A stretch of 64,000 nucleotides of DNA from Drosophila miranda (taxonomy: Eukaryota > Arthropoda > Insecta > Diptera > Drosophilidae): contig NC_046674.1 of NCBI RefSeq assembly GCF_003369915.1, forward strand, positions 31,623,657 to 31,687,656, given 5' to 3'. Below the pieces are notes generated by a model. That model was not told the origin of the DNA, ran no database searches, and saw nothing but the letters and a program-made list of their open reading frames with translations. How positions within the stretch are numbered: the first letter of the stretch is position 1; each line of letters opens with the position of its first letter. Both the position numbers and the translations under genes were made by a program. Of this stretch, positions 12,467 to 23,933 are shown piece after piece.

Positions 12467-12505
12467 TGTATGTATGTATGTATGTATGTATGTATGTATG
12501 TATGT
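12435..12505. repeat. TATG microsatellite
   Basis: An uninterrupted run of about 17 TATG units followed by an impure GTGTGTATG tail. It is likely to vary in length between individuals. Confidence 0.9.
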
Positions 12506-13667
12506 GCATGTGTGTGTGTGTATGTGTATGTGTGACTAGACATGCATATGTATGTATGTATGTATGTATGAAAGAAAGGAGTTGGCAGCTTTGATCTTGC
12601 TAAGCCGATCAATTAATTGCGGAGCCTCAAAGCTCAAAGATCAATCCATTTTAAAGCTACTCCACTCATCAACGGAAAGAAAACCCTTTTGGGAAACGAT
12701 TTCAGTCAAGCATTTCCCATTTCCACGAGGAAGCAACACATCCACCAAGCGAGCGGTAGCGAGAAAGTCAAAGGAAGTGACCAAAACGGGCGCAAAGCTT
12801 TACGCTGACTCTTTACCATATGAGAGACAGAAACGGAGGCAAACCTGGTAGAGGCACAACGATCGAGAGGGTGGAGATGAGCTGGGGGGAGCAGTAGAGG
12901 TTGGGAGTCTCTGTCGGGCTTCCGGACAGCCAGAAGTTCAATGCTCCTCGTTCTGCGGCTGCGGCTGCGACGGCGACGGCGACGGCAACAGGGCTGGCTC
13001 CCTGGCATATATGTACATATGAATATTATGGAATGCAATTTATGGAATGGAGCCACCAATAGGAAAACGCTGCGGAAAAACAATGCCACTCTGGCACACA
13101 GCTGGCGACCAAGACTAACGGACTAGTAACCAAAGAAGACTCAAGAAGTGCCGCAGAAAGCGAGTGGGAGAGGGAAATGGGATCGGATCGGATCGGTTCG
13201 GTTCGGTTCCATTCCAAGGCACTCCATTCGATTTCATTCGACAGGGGGTTTACTGTAAATGTAATTACCATATCGTACCAATATCAGACTTTCTTTTCAT
13301 CTGAGAAACACTTGATCAGATAATATCAATCAATGTGGTCATAGCTGGAAATCAAACTAATTTCCTATTCAACATACATAATAATAGTCGAGTGGAATGG
13401 TGATTAAACTCTTAAACAAGCAGCAACAATAACAATATGTACCTATTCCAGGATGCAGCTAATAGTGAATCGAACAATAAACTGGTTTACATATGCATGT
13501 ACATATGTCGAATAATGCTGCGTAATATGTACATAAGTACATTTGTATGTACGGTATGTATATGTAGGTATGCATTACATAAATTCATGCAAGAAACCAA
13601 ATTAAGTCTGTAAGTCTTTGACTATGGATCCGCTCGATCTCTGAATTCCCTTCACTTATCATAGAGG

Positions 13668-13736
13668 ACAGCAGGACAGTAGGACAGTGGGACAGAAGGA
13701 GAGCAGGAGAGCAGGAGAGCAGGAGAGCAGGAGAGT
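13668..13736. repeat. Short tandem array, ACAGNAGG graded into AGAGCAGG
   Basis: Repeats of about 8 bases change gradually from GGACAG to GGAGAGCA units, typical of slippage. Confidence 0.7.
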
Positions 13737-15424
13737 GACTCTAGCCTAAGAGCACAGAGCACACATCACATATGTACACATAAATACCCATATTTTTACC
13801 GGTTTGTACTTCTACTATAATGTGTACATAGTACTAGTTCATATAGTAAATGTGTACAATGTACATCTTAAAAAACTGTTATAAAAGAGCACTGGATCTG
13901 CTTCGAGCCTACTTTCGAAGGGCTTTAATGGATCAGCGAAGAAAACTCGCTTTCGACAGCCTTTCCTGTAGCCAAGTGGCACGGCGCGCCTTCTGCATGT
14001 GGCAAGCAACATAGTTGCATACACTTAGCCCGAATGACAAGAGGGCCTAATTAGCCCGCCCCGTTGGGTCTCTTTCCACTCATGGCAGAAGAACCATCGA
14101 CAACAAACAGAGGCGCAGCTGGAACTGCTGGAAGGGGGCGCGCTGCAAAGTGCAACGCGATTCGGAGACGCCACTCCTTTCCAGCTCCGTCATTTGTGTC
14201 CACCTGTGCCACATGCCTCATGCCACATGGACCCTGTTCTGCCATACCCCACACTACCCGCCCCCAGTGCGTCGAGCATCCAAAAAAACACTTAAAAGTG
14301 CAATTCCCTCGAGTGCCGTCGCAGTCGGCGCTGACGTTGACGGAGAAACGGTACCTAGGTGACCATCCACCCCCCAAACCCTCAGTAACCGCCGGTGGAA
14401 AGAAGCCAGAGCAAAAAGCCAGAAAACAAAAATCTAACCGCTAAAACCGCGAACGGTCATGGAGTCTCTCCCCTGCTAGACCTGCCTTGCCCCACCGCTG
14501 CACACACTGACTGCAAGGGCAGAGAGGGGCATGTGCGTGGAATGGAGGCGATCTCTGTGAAGCTTGGATCTGGAACCATTGATATGGAACCATATGGAAC
14601 TGTAGCTTCATCTTTTCCGAACATATTATGTCTCCGAACTAACGATGATTCCATTGTATCTATAACAGATGTGTCCACGGATTACGGATATATGTCCATA
14701 TGTAGCAAGCAGCTGGATGGACGGACAATTAATTATCCAATAGTATTAGCACTGCAGTATTAGCGTATTAGGCAATCGAAATACTTATATGCAGTGCACT
14801 AGCTATCAGAAGTTATTTAACATACGTATGTAGGTTGCAATTATCTCATTGATTCAGTTGTGGGACTATGATTGGGTTGGTGGAACCCTTAGCCTTTAGC
14901 TTCGCGATTCAAATCGAATTTAGTTAGCGAGAGGACCTTCTAGTCCTTCTGCGAGAGCTCCCGTATGATTAGCCCGGGTCATAGAATAGATCGTTCCTTT
15001 CCAACTTTACCTTAGGAATGTTTTTCTTCGACTAGATTGCACAAAATTAAATATTTACAAAGGTGGGCTCCAGAATCACCTTGCTGCCTTCGCTCGTTTG
15101 ATTTCTGCTCAAGCACCTCCCCAAAAGCAAATCAGAGCGCAGAATGCAGAGGAAGTGGCGGCCCCCAAAACCCAACCACAAACCACGCATTTGCAAACAA
15201 ACTGTGGCAGGGCGTGGAGATTATCTATACATACATATGTACACACACACATGATCATATTAATAGGTACACGCATCTACGTGATCTTTAAACCAACAGA
15301 AAACATTTTATTCAATATTTTAAACCTTAAATTAGCTCTCACTTATTCTTAAAGATATTTTTTTCAATAAGATGCACTTGATTATATTATGGGATAATGT
15401 CCGAAAAGAAAATAGGTCCATTTG

Positions 15425-16190
15425 TACTCAAAATAATAGATACACTTCAAGTATTGTTATGAAAAAAATTTGTTTGTTTGTTAACTGATTGTTATTATTA
15501 TTATCTTTTTTTTACCCAATTAGGATTTACTAGTTAATATCCTAATATCTTTGAAAATAAAAACTTTGCTAATTTCGTTTCGTACGTCTCCCCACAAGTT
15601 TTCGATTGGATTCAAGTCGGAAAACTGACTAGGCCGCTTTAAAACGTCAATTGTTTGGCCATCAAAATTTTCCCCCCGTCGCATCCTGCCCCGTCTTTAT
15701 GATCTTCAGCAAAAGTTTGCGTCATGGCTATATTTTTTTTACGCGTAAGTGGGACCTGTCTCTCTATTCTCCCTGAAAGGTTGGCTTTTTGTAGCCGTCT
15801 ACGGATCTTTGGAGCACTTCTAGTCCAATTTCTGCTGCAAAAGACTTTGACGACTTAAATGGGTCCTTTTCCTCTAAGAAAACTATATATATTGTTTCCT
15901 GTCCAGGTTTTCATTTTTAAAGCAATTTAACAAAATTGTTTCACTAATTTGGCGATGGCCCGAAGAGATTGGCCTTCTCTTTTTCAGACTAAGAGCCAAT
16001 CGGGCTTCTTCCTCTGTACAATAAGACTTTCGGCCCATTCTTGTAAGAAAAAATAATTATTTGTTTATATTTAGACTGTAGCTAAATGAAATGCATGTTT
16101 AATGGCCAAAAAGCCATTAGTTTCCAATTATTCACTTGATATTCAAAATTTACTGACACTGTACCTATTATTTCGATCATCCGAAATGTG
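15425..16190 (-). mobile_element. Tc1-like DNA transposon relic
   Basis: On the minus strand an ATG near 16038 reads MGRKSYCTEEEARLALSLKK, a Tc1-type N-terminus. Further on, the block around 15560-15670 reads VLKRPSQFSDLNPIENLWGD, matching the SPDLNPIENLW signature around the third catalytic acidic residue. Similar inverted ends are visible: AATAATAGATACACTTCAAG near 15433-15455 and its diverged complement near 16153-16178. Frames are broken and most of the core is missing. It is a different subfamily from the copy at 1631-2418. Confidence 0.7.
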
Positions 16191-19100
16191 AGGTCAACTC
16201 ACAATTTCGATTAAAACTCTGTTATTCGGCGCTTCCCCTGCTTCATATTTTCATACGGAACCGCAACACATTGACAAACAAAATATGCCACACAAAATTT
16301 TGTTTTAAACTCTTAAAGTACGGTGAAACAGATTATCATTGAAAACTTTCAACGTGTACCTATTAGTATGATCATGTGTGTGCATGTGCATATTTATTTC
16401 AGAATCCGTACGGGAGAGCCATTCAAAGTTTACTCTGTGCCGCTGTGCGTCTTTGCTGTGATCAATGCATGATTCAATGAATCAAACTGAACTGTGAACT
16501 CCGATGCGAATTAGTGGGTCACATCATGGGTCACATTGCAAAACCTCGTGAACAATGATGGTATACACACTAGAAAGAATATTCTATATTTATAATCAAT
16601 ATCTATAGTAAATCGGATCGAATATGTAATAATTATATATGTACTTCCTTTTGGGAAAAATACCTGCGAACACATCTCCAAAACAAGAATACCCTTCTGC
16701 CCAGCTCACGGTACACGAAACGAGCAACCTAGCGACCGAACAACGAGCTGGCAAGCGAGTGAGCGACAAGAACCAACCGATAGCCGAACTGGAAACGATG
16801 GTTGATGATGACCTCATCATTTGCTGGCCGGCCCGAGGATTGTTTACTGTACGTCGCGAGTACGAGTACGAGTACGAGTACGAGTCGACCGGCGGCCTGC
16901 TTCCATGCTTCTATGCTTTCATGGGTCGTGGGCCTTTGGTTTGCTATGCATTGCCGCCGTCGACAATCGACAACGCACCACAAATGTGCTGTGTGTGGGC
17001 TTATTGATTTTCTACTGCTCAAAAAGGATTTCGGTGAGACATGCAACATCAGCCAAAAGGCAAATGACATCAGACAAGAGAGTGGAGCATGGAGCATGGA
17101 GAGCCGAGCCACACACAAAGGATTGTTATTGCTGTTGTGCTCTGGGAATTGGATAAAAAGTGTCTGCGAAAGAGAGCGAGGGCAGTGGCAGAGCGAAGAG
17201 AACGCGAACGCGAACGCGAACGCGAACCCGAACGCGAATGAGAACAAGAGAAATGACGCAATCGCCAGCTGTTTGGCAAAGTCAGTGTTGGATTGTTGGA
17301 TAGGGGGCTATGAAGTACGAGACGAAACGGGGGGGGAGGTGCGGCAGGGCAGCATCTAAAAATGTGCCCCAAAACATACCACAATCCGCATGGCAAAAGC
17401 TCCAGAGAAAAGATACAGCCCGCGAGATATCAATATACAAAAATCCACGCACGCACATCTATACATATGTACATATATAGTATGTATATAACATATATAC
17501 CTACATATGTATGTATATTTGCTCAATTGGAATACACAAATTTGTTCTTTATTTTTAATCTTTGAGTGTTTTTTTTTTGTTGTTATTCTTGATATTTTTT
17601 GGGCGTTCCATTTGGAACTATAACAAATGCCAGGCAATTGCACAAAAATATCGTCATAAATCTCATCAAATAATAGAAAGGTAGGGGATGGAGCGGCGGA
17701 AAGCGCGAAAGATATCGATGATATCATTTTGCCATGCTCGGGGGTACCGTAAACAAAAAGGACAAGACATACCCCATGGAGGGAAGGTGACATCAATATT
17801 ATCAATATATTCAGTTTCGGGATCCAACTTGGGACGTTGAATGGAACGTTTCTCCGGTTCTTCCGTTCAAGAGAAATTTAAGTGTTTTTTCGCAAGGTAA
17901 ACATCAATCGGGCCATCAATCAAAATAACGTATGTAAATATATATATGTACATACATAAGTATGTACCCTTCTGTCTGTATATTTATGCGAAGGCTTCCA
18001 TTTAAAAGTTTGCCATTTTCACGTTTTAAAATAATTTAACGATAAACGAAAAATGAATCTTTCTCTTTTAATGATTTGTCGATAGAAAATTGAATTTATT
18101 TTATTTCTTTTTATTTCAATTGAAAAGAGAAAAAGAATTCAGAAAACTGATGGGAGGGAGAATGGGGAGAACTGGCGAAGCATGACCAAAGTGAGTGTCC
18201 CCGCGAGTGATTCACCGCACCCACACTCCTCTGTTGTAGGGTCAGCTGCTTGAATAATGAACTGTTTTAATTATGCTCGACATTCTTCATTGTTTGCCAT
18301 ATAAATTAGGTTGGGGGGGGGGGGCCCTGGATTGATCTTCCTTTCAATGCGGCCCGTACTTGAATTTCAAGTTCGTTTTTTATCGCTTTCAATTGGAGGT
18401 TCTCTCGCTGAAAATGATCCATATAAATGAAGGTTCGATGGGGTGGGAGGTGGGACGATATGAAACATACATGTACATATGTATGTAAATATGTGCCTAT
18501 GCACATACATATATGTACATATATGTATGTTTATACTAGGAGTCAAAAAATCAAGCCAATTAAATTCTTCTGAAGTATGCACTTACATACATACATATAT
18601 ATGTACGTATACTATACATATGTAAGTATGAAATATTGGATTCAATAATACTATAGTATAACACCATCAGGGTCCTCTAATATAATTACACTTAGAGAAA
18701 CCTTCGCGATATACATGTCCACAGCGAATGCATATCAACAAGACTCAGCTTAGCATACAGTGGAACTTCGGTGACGCGAACCGCAGTATAAATGTCCATA
18801 TAACCAATAACACCTGCATGAAATGCCACCAACAACTCCGCTCTATGTAAAAAAAAAGCTACAACAACCGTTTTTTAGACTGGTAGGCTTAAAAAGGTCT
18901 TTGAGCGGGCCAGACGGGAAAAATAGATCTCTATACAAATTACCAAAATCCTTTAGCTTAAGGCTCACCCCACCGTATTTTAATAAATGTATTGAGTGTC
19001 TAATGCAAGCTTGAGTTCTTCTGTCTGTCTCTCGCCGCTTTTCCTACTGTGTGAGTGTTCTCTCTCGCGCTCTATCTCTCTCTCTTGGGAGAAGGCTTTT

Positions 19101-19615
19101 ACGTATATGACTAGCTTAGCAGAAGCTACGGAATGTTTCTCAAGATCATTTTGGCTGCGCCTCTCTTTCTGTCTCTCTCTGAGCACACACTGCTCTCCCA
19201 CACCACACTTCCCCGCGGGGCAGGCAGCAAGGGCATTCATTAACCCAACCATCCAACTGTCAACTGGTAGGGTAATTTTTTAGGTCGGATCGGGGCGGAG
19301 GAATTTGGCTGTCAACTGCGATGTTGACGTCGACGTTTCTTCTGGGGCGTAGCGGGTGCGCAGTATAACCAATGATGACGTCTGCCAGCGATGACCGCAT
19401 GGGCGGTGTTGCCACAGAAGCACGCACAAAAGAATAATTTTATTTTAGCAGTTTTCAGATTTATTCTCTTTTCATTAATATATGGAGAAATATATAAAAA
19501 TATAAAAAGACGGAGAGAGAGATACACATGTATCTCTGCTGGCTGCGTGGAGATGATCATTACTGTGATGATGATGGCAACATTGATGTCAGCATCTGCC
19601 CCACCTTAGTGGACG

Positions 19616-19621
<6 letters not shown>

Positions 19622-19690
<69 letters not shown>
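19622..19690. repeat. CA dinucleotide microsatellite
   Basis: A pure run of about 34 CA units. Confidence 0.95.
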
Positions 19691-19691
<1 letters not shown>

Positions 19692-20799
19692 AGTGCACAA
19701 CTTTAATTCGCGCTCATTGTCTGCCGTTTTGTATTCTCCTTCTCTTGTCCCATTCAACATCTCTTTCTAGCTAGCAAAACCTGTTTTATGTGTGTTTGAG
19801 CTCAATCGCAAGTCTCACTCAACTTGGATAATTTTTGGGTTTTCAATTAAGTTGTACGTAGGCCAAACTGGGATTTATGGATAACTTACCTTTAGAAAAA
19901 TGTAAAGAAAAGTTGATTTTCTCTAGGGAGTAGAAATCGCAACAGCAACAGCAACAACAACTGTTCAATTCTTCAAACTCCGACCCCGACTTTGACTCAA
20001 ACACCGCACCAGGTAAGCGGCAATGCGAAAGAGAGAGAGCCAGAGGAGGGTCAGCATGAGCGAACCAAGCGACGAAACGAACTCAAAACTCAATTACGAA
20101 GTTTTGGCTTCGTGGTACGGTACATAATGCAATACATACAAACATCAAAATGTAACAAAAAGTTATGAAAAACAGCACAATAACTTTCAACAAGCTGCTG
20201 CTGACTCTGCCGCTGTCTTGGCTACTGCTTCTTAGCGGACTCTCTCGACTTGAGCTCTTTTTCGTACAGCTGAACTTTAATTAATTTCGTTTTTGTTTCT
20301 AAAGTTGCTTTTGCTGTTGCTGTTTTCCTTTCGCTGCTTTCGTGACGTCCTATGTTGCCTCTTCTCCTTTCTTGTTGTCATCTTTTGTATACATTTATTA
20401 CAATTTATTTTTGAAGTTACTATTTTTTAAAAATATATATTTGATTTAATTCAACTATTTTGGGTGCGGCACAAAGTGGAAAATTTAGAAGAAAAAAATC
20501 ATCTTTTGTTTGGGTTTTCAATTTAGCAGCCAATTGTTGGGAATCTTTGTATGTCTCTTTTTCGACCGCCAATTCTAAACAATTCGCAGACACATATGTA
20601 AACATAGATAGCCACACACAAAGAGATAACGGAAGAGCACAAATAGCCACAGGAAAAAAAAGGATGGAACATCAAAAAGCCAAGTAAATAGGAAACTTTT
20701 CTATGCCAACATTAAAATTGAACACGGCGGCGGCGACAGTCAGTCGGACTCTCTCGCTCGGTACCCGGCACTCTGCTGCTGGTTTGACTGGCCACTTAC

Positions 20800-20886
20800 A
20801 CACACACACGTACGGAAAAGACACAACCGGGCGCAACGAAAAAAATTAACGAATAACACAAAAGCGAACAACACAAAACCAGTATA
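20800..20886 (-). promoter_or_regulatory. Candidate 5' leader exon of a leftward gene
   Basis: Just downstream (leftward) of the 20887-20963 promoter block the minus strand carries no repeat or open frame and meets a strong donor, GTGT|GTAAGTGG, with the exon ending at 20800. This is what a short non-coding first exon would look like. The nearest leftward gene is Neuroglian, 18 kb away, so it could be a distal Neuroglian first exon; this is inference. Confidence 0.35.
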
Positions 20887-20963
20887 GGATTTATCGATAA
20901 GATATACCGTCCGGCCCTCAGAAATATACCAAAATATACCGTCTCATTTTAAAAATATATCGT
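20887..20963 (-). promoter_or_regulatory. Promoter-like block with DRE, near-copy of the ligase IV promoter
   Basis: Read on the minus strand the block has three GGTATAT motifs, a CTGAGGG segment and a perfect TATCGATA (DREF site, 20891-20898). It matches 49060-49136 at 73 of 77 positions without gaps. The shared block there lies 76 bp upstream of the ligase IV ATG, so this copy probably drives leftward transcription. Confidence 0.55.
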
Positions 20964-22052
20964 ACTGACGTTCAAGTTCTATTATACATATTCCTTATTT
21001 TTGATATTCCGTTGAATATTATTAGCTATATGGAACCCTCAGCTCTAAATTCATTATTTTATCCGATTACTAAATCAATTTTCTACAAGACTGGTTAAAT
21101 TAAATTTTCAGCTTTATTTCATTGCGTATAAAATAAGGTTTAAACAAAAACGGTCAACAACAATTTCCACTAGATTAATTTATGTACATAGTAACTACAC
21201 GTTTGCTACATATGAAGTACCTGCTGATGTAAAAACCCAAAGCGACACCTGTTGGTTGTTTTTTCATATAAACACCATTGAACCGCCAGTGTGAAAAACC
21301 TATCTTATCCCCTTTTTTGACATATACTTTTTTCCGACATTTTTGAAAAAATTGAAATTTTGATGGCGACCGTTCAGAAATGTATACATTGGTGCACCCT
21401 TTTGTTCACCCTCTTGTGAGTGCAAAATGCGTTTTAAAATATTCTGCAAAATACCATGAAAAGTATAAAATTTGCAAAGTGTGTGAGCTAGACGTGGTGG
21501 CAAGAACGTCCGCTTAATCGTCTGACGTCCAGAAATATACCAACATTTATACCGATGACAAAAACGAACTTAAGCCCCGACTATATAAACGGTTCAACGA
21601 CTTGAGAAAAATATCGTAAAATATTACTGATTGTAAATTCTTCTTGTAGATCTAGGCCATATCTTCTCTGAACTTAAAAAAAACCACGAAATCTTTCACC
21701 TGAACTGAGCTAAAATGATTCAATTTTCATTATTTTCGATGGAATATTAAAATACCCCCTTGGTCTACAATGCGTTAATCGTATCCGTAAAGTACTGGAA
21801 CCATATTCCTCGATTTTGATATTCGATTTGATATTACTAGCTAGCTAGGACTTCTATACCTGAATATATAAATTTATCCGATTGATACATCCATCTGTGT
21901 TCTCTTCAGCAAAAAACGCCTGGTGCTAAATTTTCCATCGATTAAAATACATTCTTATCGTTTCTATACGAATATCATCCTCATCACTAGGCTTAAAGCG
22001 TTTCACAGCACTGGGAATAAATGGCGCATTTTTCTTAAAAGGTCACGTCGAA
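20964..22052. other. AT-rich interval upstream of BthD
   Basis: No gene seen. Two diverged copies of a segment with TTTGATATTC, TATTA, TAGCTA, TTTATCCGATT occur near 20995-21070 and 21815-21885, and another GAAATATACCAA motif occurs near 21533. The BthD promoter should be in the right part. Confidence 0.35.
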
Positions 22053-22693
22053 ATGCCGCCGAAGCGACGTAAGAAAGCGATTGTAAGTCGGGTAAAGTGT
22101 GTATTTTAGATCACTCAACATCCAACATTTGCCTGTTTTCCACACAGGAGGCCACATTTGTGCCTGATCCTGGGGCAGCAGCCCTGGATCCCTCGCAGCC
22201 AGTCCTCTACATCGAACACTGCCGCTCCTGACGCGTTTTCCGTCGTCGGGCCGAAGAGCTGCACGCGGCCCTGCAAGAGCGCGGTCTCCACAAGCTGCAG
22301 CTTCAGCTGAATGTCAAAGGGACGCCTCGTCGTGGAGCGTTCGAGCTGCACTTGGCCAAGCAGCCGACAACGGAGGCGAGTGAGCAGCATTTTCTTTGGT
22401 CTGGCCTAAAACGTACTCCGCGTGCCCAGAAGTTTCCCCCTGTCGACGATGTATTTCGGTGGATTGTCGAGATGCTTGGCCAGGTAACGGAAAAACAACA
22501 GCCGGGGCAGGCAGGCGATCAGATACCCAAGGAGGAGGAGCCCGAGCCCGAATTGAAGCAGGAAGCCGTGCCCGCAAAGAAATCTCAAAAGCGCAAACGC
22601 TCTGCCAAGACCACAAAGTCAGAACCAGAGCCGGTGAATGTCCCCAACGAAGAGCAGGTCGTATCCACCAACAATGCTAAGCGAAGGAAGTGA
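22053..22693 (+). CDS. BthD: BthD, selenoprotein H homologue with in-frame UGA selenocysteine
   Basis: Thioredoxin-like selenoprotein, thought to act in redox protection. Exon 1 (22053-22082) encodes MPPKRRKKAI and ends at GTAAGT; a 65-bp intron follows; exon 2 runs 22148-22693. Exon 2 reads LDPSQPVLYIEHCRS, then TGA at 22229-22231, then RVFRRRAEELHAALQERGL in the same frame. The CxxU context (Cys-Arg-Ser-UGA), the length of conserved sequence after the UGA (FELHLAKQP, LWSGLKRTP, KFPPVDDVF) and a SECIS hairpin downstream show recoding as selenocysteine rather than a broken gene. With Sec the product is 191 aa: a basic N-terminus, the redox domain, and a Lys/Glu-rich tail ending NNAKRRK. The tail is shorter than my recollection of the D. 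melanogaster protein. Automatic gene callers would truncate it or start it at the Met at 22352. Confidence 0.92.
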
Positions 22694-22715
22694 ATCTATA
22701 TTGCTTTGCATAAGA

Positions 22716-22732
22716 AAAGCCTTCGCGGCTTT
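22716..22732 (+). other. Small hairpin in BthD 3' UTR
   Basis: AAAGCC-TTCGC-GGCTTT folds into a 6-bp stem with a five-base loop, 23 bases after the BthD stop and upstream of the SECIS. Its function is unknown; it may simply stabilise the 3' UTR. Confidence 0.4.
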
Positions 22733-22744
22733 CCGGATAAATAT

Positions 22745-22834
22745 TTCTGGCAATTGAGCTCCATGAACGATGATCAGCAAATCCCGTGCGGAACCGATTA
22801 TTGTGAAGCCCCTTTCGCATTGCCTTTGCCAGAA
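22745..22834 (+). ncRNA. SECIS element of BthD
   Basis: The 5' core is ATGA at 22763-22766. It is followed by a stem of about 11 bp (ACGATGATCAG pairing with CCGATTATTGT, with G-U pairs and one mismatch), an apical loop starting with the conserved unpaired AAA at 22779-22781, and the 3' core TGA at 22804-22806. The basal helix can form between TTCTGGCAA (22745-22753) and TTGCCAGAA (22826-22834). Order and spacing fit a eukaryotic SECIS (AUGA, AA, GA). It sits about 50 bases after the stop codon. Confidence 0.85.
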
Positions 22835-23407
22835 TTACCAGATACCAGTTACCCGTAAACACACACAAATGCAAAAACTTGTAAAAATCTGCACACAATT
22901 GTTATTCAAAAATATATTAAAACATCTTAGAAACCTCATTCTTTTGCCATTTTTGTAAATCTTTTTCGATTCGATTTTTATGCCTCACTTTTATTAGAAT
23001 TGTTTTGTTCTTATAATATGCCTTCGATTATCAAAATTTGCGCAATTTGATTTCGTTTCGTCGATTTTTCTGCATTTTATTTTCACTTTCGTTTTAATTG
23101 GTTTTCATTTCTTCTTTTTAGCTCTTAAGTGTTATAATCCTAGAGAAAAATTTTGGTTTACGAAATCGAGTTGTCGTTAAACTATACCCTACCCTACCAC
23201 TTGCCTAAAATACATTACATATCATATCAATTTTCATTTTGACTCCCTTTCAACTAAGGTTTCGATTTCGATTAAAAGTTGAGCCCCCGAAAAGAAGGAC
23301 TCAGAAGGCTCAAAAAGGACAGAAACCGAGATTGCGACTGAGTGGAGGATAGTATGTAGTCCGCGGGAGAGAGACTAGTAGTACATAAGAGGGTGTGGTA
23401 CATTCCG

Positions 23408-23442
<35 letters not shown>

Positions 23443-23933
23443 GTTTGAGATGCATAATGTAAAGTGAGACAGGACAGACATATGTAGTATATATGGCATA
23501 TATGTACTATATATGTATATGTATGTAGGAAAACAAACAGTCAATTGGCTATGGGGAAGTAAAGTCATAAGAGACGACGACATATTGGAATTGTATTTGC
23601 TACGGCCTGTCTCTGTCTCTGGTCCTGGTCCATTTGCATTTGATTTGAGTTTGGGTTTGGGTACGTGTTTCTTGTTAAGAGAAACTCATCTCATCCGATC
23701 CCATAAGGAACTAAACTAAGCTTAAACTAGATTTAAATTAGGTGCGAAAAAAATATGTAGATTATGCGATATATCGATATAGAAAACAATGCAGAAAACA
23801 GTTACATCAACGTGTTACAAATACAAAAATAGTTTGGTTGAAGAGCTGGGAGGAAGAATGCGGATTGGGGGTAGGAGTGAGGATGGGGAACTAAGCATGG
23901 GAGAACTCTTATTGATCATCATTCGTTCATTTG
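22835..23933. other. 3' UTRs and spacer between convergent BthD and toothrin-like gene
   Basis: AT-rich, no gene seen. AATAAA-like signals are weak on the plus strand (AAAATATATTAAAAC near 22908). A TA microsatellite lies at 23408-23441. Confidence 0.4.

Larger units (their letters stand above)
8801..20799. other. Long gene-free stretch (non-coding, repeat-rich)
   Basis: About 12 kb in which I see no open reading frame with convincing protein character. It holds TATG/ATGTA-type microsatellites throughout, short tandem arrays, a DINE-1-like fragment (10255-10520), a Tc1-like relic (15425-16190), a hexanucleotide GAACGC run near 17200-17240, a GTACGA run near 16850-16885 and CT-rich tracts. 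A possible plus-strand donor, CACCAGGTAAGC, lies near 20010. If the leftward promoter at 20887-20963 serves Neuroglian, this stretch is intronic; otherwise it is intergenic. Confidence 0.4.

Noticed and set aside
12406..12612. Minus-strand His/Thr/Tyr-Ile repeat protein
   Set aside because: Pure translation of the TATG microsatellite.
14064..14444. 126-codon plus-strand frame
   Set aside because: No domain character, no splice or promoter context, and overlapping frames of similar length; treated as chance.
16639..17359. Several overlapping frames of 110-185 codons on both strands
   Set aside because: They are driven by GTACGA and GAACGC tandem repeats and lack protein-like composition.
22229..22231. 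Nonsense mutation in BthD
   Set aside because: The flanking CxxU motif, conserved sequence on both sides and a SECIS fit selenocysteine better than a pseudogene.
22352..22693. Short gene starting MAKQPTTEASEQHF
   Set aside because: This is the C-terminal half of BthD after the UGA codon; the upstream sequence continues the same frame.
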